Source of the DNA: Liriodendron chinense
Taxonomy: Eukaryota > Streptophyta > Magnoliopsida > Magnoliales > Magnoliaceae
Direction: 5' to 3'
Assembly: GCA_003013855.2 (NCBI GenBank)
Contig: PVNU02000127.1
Span: forward strand, 806,001-870,000
Length of the DNA: 64,000 nt
The notes beneath the pieces were generated by a model. The model was not told the DNA's origin. It made no database searches and saw nothing but the letters and a program-made list of their open reading frames with translations. Positions within the stretch are counted from its first letter, which is position 1. Each line of letters opens with the position of its first letter. Of the stretch, positions 58,102-64,000 are shown piece after piece. The position numbers and the translations under genes are program-made.

Positions 58102-59440
58102 CCTTCCCTGACGTTATCTCAAGTCAACACGCACCTTCTAAGTTCAAAAAACAAGTCATTGTTTAAAATTCAGGAACACTGACTTAGAGTCTGGTTTTGG
58201 ACCGGGCTTGGACCTACTAAGTTGGCCGTGGACTGGGCTCGAGCCTCACATGCATGGCTCAATCAATTTTCTAATTGGGTTTGGGCTCAAGTCATTTTCG
58301 CTTGACCAGCCTGGCCTAATATTCCAACTTTACATGCATACGTGTTATATCCTACAAATATACCATCTCAATCTAAGGTTAGGCAGCCCCATCCATCTTG
58401 GATTTAAACCGTTAGTTTCATTCCTCTAAAATGTCCATTTCTTCCTGCTGATTAATCCCACTTGATCAAAAGCACATTTCATGAAAAGATATAGAAAAAT
58501 GGCACTACTCGGATCATCCAATCTACCGTGAGGTTACTGTGGGCCCACCTTGATGTATGTATTGTGTATCCATGCCGTCCATCTGTTTTTTCAAATTATT
58601 TTAAGGCATTTTACCAAAAATGAAGCAGATCCAATTATCAGGTGGACCATATTATAAGTAACAGTGGTGGTTGAGTGTCCTACCGTTACAAACTTCTTAA
58701 TGTGTAATTCCATTTTCCATTTACTTCCATTTCTACAGCTTTCAAAGGAGCCCTTAATTTTTTTTGTCATATATCAAATTACAGGCTTTCTCCTCTCGTC
58801 AGAATAGGCAAAGGCATAAACTCGCTACTGAGTGACCAATTAAAGGACCCACTCAAGATGGGGCATAGAGCCGAATCCCAACTATTCCATTAGTGGACAG
58901 TTGCTTGTTTATTTTGGACTGTAGGCAACCATCCTAACCGTTCTTCTCTTCGAACTAGAACTTAACAGGAAAAGTATAGGAAATAATATCATCTGCTCAC
59001 TCGGTCTTCCCGTCCAAAGTAGTACTGTACGGTACACGAATGAGAATGAGTATTGTTTAAACATGAATCGAGGGTAGAGTACCTCCTGCGGGTTACCCAG
59101 TCGAGCTTTGTAAACCGAGAGCCATCGTGTTCCGAGCTTTAATGAGGTCCACCCCATCAATCGGGTACACTGCCTGGTGTTGACCATTGACCCAAAAATC
59201 ACGATAATTCATAACTCGGGCAGGTCACGATATTCGAAACGGTTGGTTGCAATACCCACCGTTAATTTTGTGTAGGGTCCACTGCAGTATTTATATGACA
59301 TCCAATCCATTGATCTGATGTGCCCCCACAAGGATTAAAATAAAAAAATAATAAAAAAAGCCAAAAAATGCACTATTCCAAAACTTGGACCATACCTTTT
59401 GGGTGGCCCACGGATTCGGTACTGATTCCTCGAGTACAGA
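58102..59440. other. Intergenic with a foldback half-copy
   Basis: No gene recognised. A left arm of the foldback family lies at about 58530-58700 (GTGGGCCCACCTTGATGTATG, GCCGTCCATCTGTTTTTTC, AAATGAAGCAGATCC). A GGGCTTGGACC/GGGCTCGAG-rich stretch at 58195-58320 recalls the interior of the hAT-like family but lacks its ends. Confidence 0.45.
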
Positions 59441-59795
59441 CTTATTGGAAAAGTTGTGGCCCTACCATGATGTCTGTGTTTCATCCATGCTTTTCATCCA
59501 TTTTGCCCGCTCATTTTAGGGCATGAGCCCAATGAGAGGATCCAAATCTCAGGTGGACCACACATCATAGGAAATAATGGTGATTGAATGCCCATTATTA
59601 AAAACTTTTTGCGGCCACAACAGTTTTGGATGAGCTGATATTCATATTTTCCTACGTCTAAGTACGTAGGACCTAATCAATAGGTTGGATGGTAAATAAA
59701 CATTAAAGATGAGCTGAAAAAGTGATGGGCACCGTGGATAAAACACATCCATCAGGATAGGGCCCACAGAACTTTTCCAGCACCATGGTAGGCAA
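59440..59795. mobile_element. Foldback MITE with shortened right arm
   Basis: Left arm from GGCCCTACCATGATGTCTG (59459) with GGGCATGAGCCCAATGAG. The middle is at 59610-59710. The right arm jumps from GATGAGCTGAAAAAG to GATGGGCACCGTGGATAAAAC, so most of it is deleted. Confidence 0.65.
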
Positions 59796-60439
59796 AGGAG
59801 GAGGTCGCTGCTGAATCCGAGTCTGCCGCCTAGCGTTGAATGAGACTGATTACTGGATCAAGGTCAATCAAAAGATGTTACCCAACGGGTAGCGTATATT
59901 TCATGCACATGCTAGGTCGAATTGGGGAGTGGATTAGGTGTTAACCATGGAATTGGTGGTAAATAGTGGGAAATGAATTCCATTTACCACCCTTTCAACC
60001 ATTTTAGATTCATGTCTAAAAGTTTTATTTTCAAATCCCCTTACCACTTATTATCACAATTCACCTCATTTTGAAAATCAACAAAATGCTTGCTTTAATA
60101 ATTAGTGTGCCTCGTTATTATGTTTACATGAAATCCACATCGATTAATAAGTGTGTTCCCTAAATTTAACTATATAACTCAAAAATAAACTTAGGGCTTG
60201 TTTATTAACACTTAAAATTTTTACTTAATGAGGAATTTGAAAACACTCGGTGGTTAGTGTTGTTTGTTAACACCGAATGTGGAAATCACTCTGTGATTTT
60301 TTTGTGGAATTTTTTCGACTACCTGAGGTCTAGCTTAATGGTGAATCTAGAATGCACTATGTGACTCTTTTAATAAAAATCCAAAATTGCCCTCCTTGGA
60401 TAGAGATTTTTTGCTTTGTCGTAATACATACCCCACTTT

Positions 60440-60900
60440 TAACGTGTGACACTTTTTGGGGCATATCATAATTTACGTGTTAGACCCACACCATCCATCA
60501 ACTTTTCTATATTGTTCTAGAGCATGATCTTAAAAAATAAAATACATCGGAGGCTCAAGTCAACCACACCACAAAAGTCAGTGGGAATGGAATGATTATC
60601 GTTAAAACCTTCTTGGGTTCTAGTGTGAAGTTCATTTGCCATCTAACCTATTCATAAGGTCACACAAACCTAGAAAAAAGGGAGAACACAAAAATCAGCT
60701 TGATCAGAGCCTTCTGTGGCCCTAAAAAAATTTCAATGGTAGGCACCCAATTCCCACTGTTCTTGTAGTGTGGCCCACTTGAGCCTTAGATATGCCCCCT
60801 TTTTTTTTTTTGCGTAAAATGATATGAAAATTTTGATGGATGGTGTGGATAAAATATATACACACGGTTAAGCCTTACATAGCCTTTTGAGAGTACCATC
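60440..60900. mobile_element. Foldback MITE, full-length layout
   Basis: Left arm at 60460-60590 (ACCCACACCATCCATCAAC, AGAGCATGATCTTAAAAAAT). Middle 60610-60710 (CATTTGCCATCTAACC, GAACACAAAAATCAGC). Right arm 60735-60890 ending ATGGATGGTGTGGATAAAAT. Confidence 0.7.
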
Positions 60901-60984
60901 CATCTCAAGCTAGATCAGGGTAAGGGTGGTGCGCAATCCCAATTGGGATGTTGATAGCTGTTACTGTGCGTAGCGTGATTCGCT

Positions 60985-61470
60985 ACTGAAGTGACATCAC
61001 CAATTTTTGTGAGCCCCACCATGATATATGTGTTGTGTCCACACCCTTCATCCATTTGGAGAAATCATTTTAGGGCATGAGAGAAAGAATGAGATAGATC
61101 TAAAACTTAAATAGACCCTACCACAGAAAACATGGGACAGTGACAGCCCACCATTGAAACCTTCCTAAGGCCTACCATGATGTTTTTTTGAGATCCAACA
61201 TGTTCATAAGTTGGCACAGACATGGAAGAAGGGAAAACACAAACATCAGCTTGATCGGAAACTTCTGTGGCTCCTAAAAAGTTTTCAATGGTAGGGTTCA
61301 ACCTCCACTATTTTCTATGGTGGGGTCTACTTGAGCTTTGGATCTCACTCATTCTTTGGCTTCGTGCCTAAAATGATCTCTCTGAATGGATGGACGGTGT
61401 GGATACAACACATAAATCATGATGGGGCCCATAGAACAGGTAACGTCACTTCAATAGTGAATCCACATCC
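60985..61470. mobile_element. Foldback MITE of the GAAGTGAC subfamily, complete
   Basis: Left end CGCTACTGAAGTGACATCACC, right end GGTAACGTCACTTCAATAGTG, an inverted pair. Inner arms: TCATCCATTTGGAGAAATC and its inverse at 61370-61400. Middle at 61180-61260. Confidence 0.8.
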
Positions 61471-61489
61471 ATGGATTTTGGGGAATAAA

Positions 61490-62195
61490 TTAGGTGAGTG
61501 GATCACGTGAGATCTTGGATCCACTGAGGTGGGTGGAAACCCAGACTATGAGGCCCACTGTGATGTATGTGACCACATCCACATTGTCCATCCATATTGA
61601 AAACTCATTTTAGATTAAGATCTAAAAAATAAAGTAGCTGCAAATCCCAAATGAACCATAGTATAGGAATCAGTGGTGGTTGACCATTAACAGGGTATGG
61701 AAGTTCCGGGCCAAATGAGATTGGGATAATCCTCATTTTTTTGGGTCATTCCCTAAAATGATTTGGAAAAATGAATGCATGGCATGGATAAAACACAGAC
61801 ATTATGATGAGGCCACATAACACAGTCCAATAGCTGGGGCCTATTGACATCGTCATTGCATAATTTTGATCCACGGTGGGTGGGACCTCTAGCTGTGGGG
61901 CCCACCATAATGTATGTGACTACATCTATGCTACCAATCCGCATTGAAAGCTCATTTTTAGGCATGATCCAAAAAAAGAAAGTAGATCCAAATCTCAAAT
62001 GGACCATCATATAAGAAACAATGGTAAATGATCATTAAAAACTTCTTATGGACTAAATCTTTTGATTAAGATGATATTTGTGTAGTCTCTTCATCTAGGT
62101 CTTTTTCACCTTGTCAACAGGTTGGATGGCAAATAAATATTTCAGTCGAATTCACGAAATTTTTCATGGTAGGGATGCAATTATGACTGTTTCAC
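61490..62195. mobile_element. Two partial foldback copies of the GATCCACCGAGGTGGG subfamily
   Basis: The first copy begins GGATCCACTGAGGTGGGTGG (61517) and its right arm ends near 61815. It lacks the middle segment. The second begins GATCCACGGTGGGTGGGACC (61870) and includes a middle segment (TTGTCAACAGGTTGGATGG), ending near 62180 without a right arm. Confidence 0.6.
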
Positions 62196-62352
62196 ATGAG
62201 CAAATGTGTCACATTAACATATTTTAAACATTTCATATGTTAATTAACAAACCGATTATTCTAGATTCAATATTAGTCTTCCGTCTTCGGATTTAGACTT
62301 TAGATTCAGATTTTAATTCAGACTTCGGACTTCAGATTTAACAAATATGCCC

Positions 62353-63175
62353 TTAGTGACTGTTTACGTGGGCCATATCAAATAAAAAGTCAAGAAATAA
62401 ACACCCCACCCTTGATTTTTCAAGGCCCACCATGATGATTTTATTAAATCCACTCCAACCATTATATACAAAGCTAAAATTTAGGTGTATAGACAAAAAA
62501 ATGGCACATCCTCAATTCAAATACGCCACATGAAAGGAAACAGTTTGAAATGTGAGGATTATTATTTCATTTCGTATGACCCACACCAATCACAAAGCAA
62601 TATGGTATTTAGGTCCTACAGCTCAAATTAAGCGATACACTTGGTGGCCATGTCCCACAACATTTCTAAGGCCAAGATTGGTTGAGTGAACATCTTGCAT
62701 AAAAATGACTTTAATTAACTTTAAGAATCAGTATGCCACACCTTAATATTTATGTAAAATCCACTCTGATTACTAGGTGTGCCACTTCATTTTAGACATA
62801 AGGCCCAAAAGTTAACCTAGGTTGTGATTTAGGTGGGCTATATGAAGTGAAACAGTTGTGAAAGATATCTCTTTTATGTTGTTTCTAATTGTATGGTCCA
62901 CCTAAATCACATACTGAGTTGAGTTTTGGGTCCTACAGCTAATATGGAGTGATATACTTGGTGATCGGGGTGAATTCTACGTAAACCTTACAGCAAGCCA
63001 CCATTAATTAAAAATTTAATGAAATGCATATCATGTATGGATAAAGGTATCAAATACAAAATTTATATTCATATAAAATCCATATGCATAGTGCCAAACA
63101 CAACCTAGAATTCTAATTCATATAGATTCTATGATAATTGTGACTTGGAATCCATACTACCAAACTACCCCTAAT
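62353..63175. repeat. Another inverted-repeat family (AAATCCACTC-type), no gene
   Basis: Motifs GCCCACCATGATGATTTTAT, AAATCCACTCCAACC and CAATTTGGTCCTACAG-like ones recur at 62415-62640 and 62745-62970, partly inverted (AGGTGGGCTATATGAAGTG against GGTCCACCTAAATCACAT). This resembles a second non-coding foldback family, seen only here in the window. Confidence 0.45.
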
Positions 63176-63179
63176 ATAT

Positions 63180-63700
63180 TAGTGGGTGTTTCCTCGGCCC
63201 GCCTTGACATATGTTGTATATTCATGCCCTCCATTAGTTTTTCAATCTCATTTTAAGGATGGTCCAAAAAAATTAAGCATATCTAAATCTCAAGTGTTCC
63301 ACACAAGGGGGATTGAATGCCTGCTATTAAAAACTTATGAAGTAAGAAATGTTTTGAATCAAGTTGATATTTTTATTTTCCCTCCATCAGTTGGTAGTGG
63401 TACCGGAAACATAGCAGATCCGAATCTCAAGTCGACCACACAACAATGATTGGACGCCTACCAATGAAAACTTATAATGAACAGCAAAATGTTTTGGGTC
63501 AATACGATATTTGTGTTTTCCATTCGTCGGGATATGTGAGGCGGTAGGATGTTTTTAATGGTGGCCGTTCAATGACCACTGTTTCTCGTGGTGTGGTGTC
63601 CTTGAGATTTGGATCTGCTTCGTTTTTGGGATCATGCCCTTAAATTATCTGAAAATATTGATGGACGGTGTGGATATACAATTCACATGGAGGTGGGCCC
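63180..63700. mobile_element. Foldback MITE, full-length layout, degraded left arm
   Basis: Left arm from GCCCGCCTTGACATATG with TTCATGCCCTCCATTAG and GGATGGTCCAAAAAAATTAAG. A duplicated middle is at 63300-63550. The right arm reads GTGGTGTGGTGTCCTTGAG...ATTGATGGACGGTGTGGAT to GGAGGTGGGCCCACAG. Confidence 0.65.
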
Positions 63701-64000
63701 ACAGTCAGAGCAACATCTACTCCGAGCGTTATCATTTGAATACCGTCCGTGCGTACGAGCGTGTGGCGATGGGAAGCGTCTGCTCCTTTCCTTGTTCAGC
63801 CTTCAAACGTCAAACAAACCTCACACGAAATCACGAAATGACGACAACCTACATCCGTCAATCACCGGTCAACTCACTTCACTCGTTCTCATGTCTGATG
63901 GAGTGGGAACTACGGCATTGCGGGAACACGTCACCTTACACGTGGCTAATATAAAATTTGATCCGTTCCGTGTAAACCATGGGGCTCACATAGTGGGCGT
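63701..64000. other. Right edge, no gene recognised
   Basis: Higher GC and unlike the surrounding repeats, with no foldback motifs. It may be the promoter or leader of a gene beyond the window, but nothing here proves it. Confidence 0.3.

Larger units (their letters stand above)
60194..62352. mobile_element. Possible PIF/Harbinger-type element containing foldback copies
   Basis: GGGCTTGTTTATTAACAC at the left and AGATTTAACAAATATGCCC at the right are imperfect inverted ends. TTA flanks both (60191-60193 and 62353-62355), the PIF/Harbinger target length. Evidence is limited because the ends are short and the TSD is only 3 bp. No transposase is seen; most of the interior is later foldback insertions. 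Confidence 0.4.

Overview
The window is nuclear DNA of a flowering plant. It has spliced genes with GT/AG introns, a plastid-targeted beta-amylase, a plant importin-beta, plant-type copia, LINE and SINE elements, and a fragment of plastid DNA. A foldback repeat containing a 'CCACACCGTCCATCC'-like core followed by 'CATTTTAGGGCATGA' occurs dozens of times. I associate such repeats with magnoliid genomes (Magnoliales/Laurales), but that is memory and not tested here. Genes occupy only a small part; most of the rest is nested transposable elements.

Genes. (1) 2126-2326 (-): first two coding exons of an unidentified secreted or membrane protein whose gene continues leftwards. (2) 14810-19650 (-): a complete four-exon plastidial beta-amylase of 557 aa, both catalytic glutamates present, with a 2.9-kb first intron holding a LINE, a small hAT-like element and a MITE. 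(3) 41941-44667 (-): importin subunit beta-1, 872 aa from two coding exons, with a 1.5-kb intron in the 5' UTR and a 5' UTR exon near 46194-46330. (4) 9993-10464 (-): two well-spliced exons of an unidentified gene, probably a fragment.

Repeats, left to right. 3.7-8 kb: foldback MITEs and PIF/Harbinger-like MITEs. 9.8-12.9 kb: a small hAT-like element, then an L1-type LINE remnant (zinc knuckle plus RNase H, + strand) broken by a larger hAT-like element and by an RTE-type LINE tail. 23.1-28.0 kb: a hAT-like element containing a 4.03-kb solo LTR (TSD CCGGT), itself filled with foldback copies. 28-39 kb: almost continuous foldback elements, a plastid rpoC1 insertion (31965-32326), three hAT-like or Mutator-like insertions with perfect target duplications, and a 20-bp minisatellite (35445-36012) inside a 3.4-kb composite. 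46-53 kb: foldback copies, an LTR-like fragment, a SINE and a 3-kb inverted repeat (49728-52757) split by a hAT-like element. 53.0-55.7 kb: an internally deleted copia element with both LTRs. 55.9-58.1 kb: a 2.18-kb solo LTR (TSD CCTTC) carrying a hairpin array. 58.5-64 kb: more foldback copies, several inside a possible PIF/Harbinger element.

The most distinctive content is two non-autonomous transposon families read directly from termini and target duplications. One is a Mutator-like foldback family (best copy 33022-33540, perfect 9-bp TSD). The other is a hAT-like family with TAGGGCTG...CAGCCCTA ends, 8-bp TSDs and an imperfect simple-repeat interior (eight copies).
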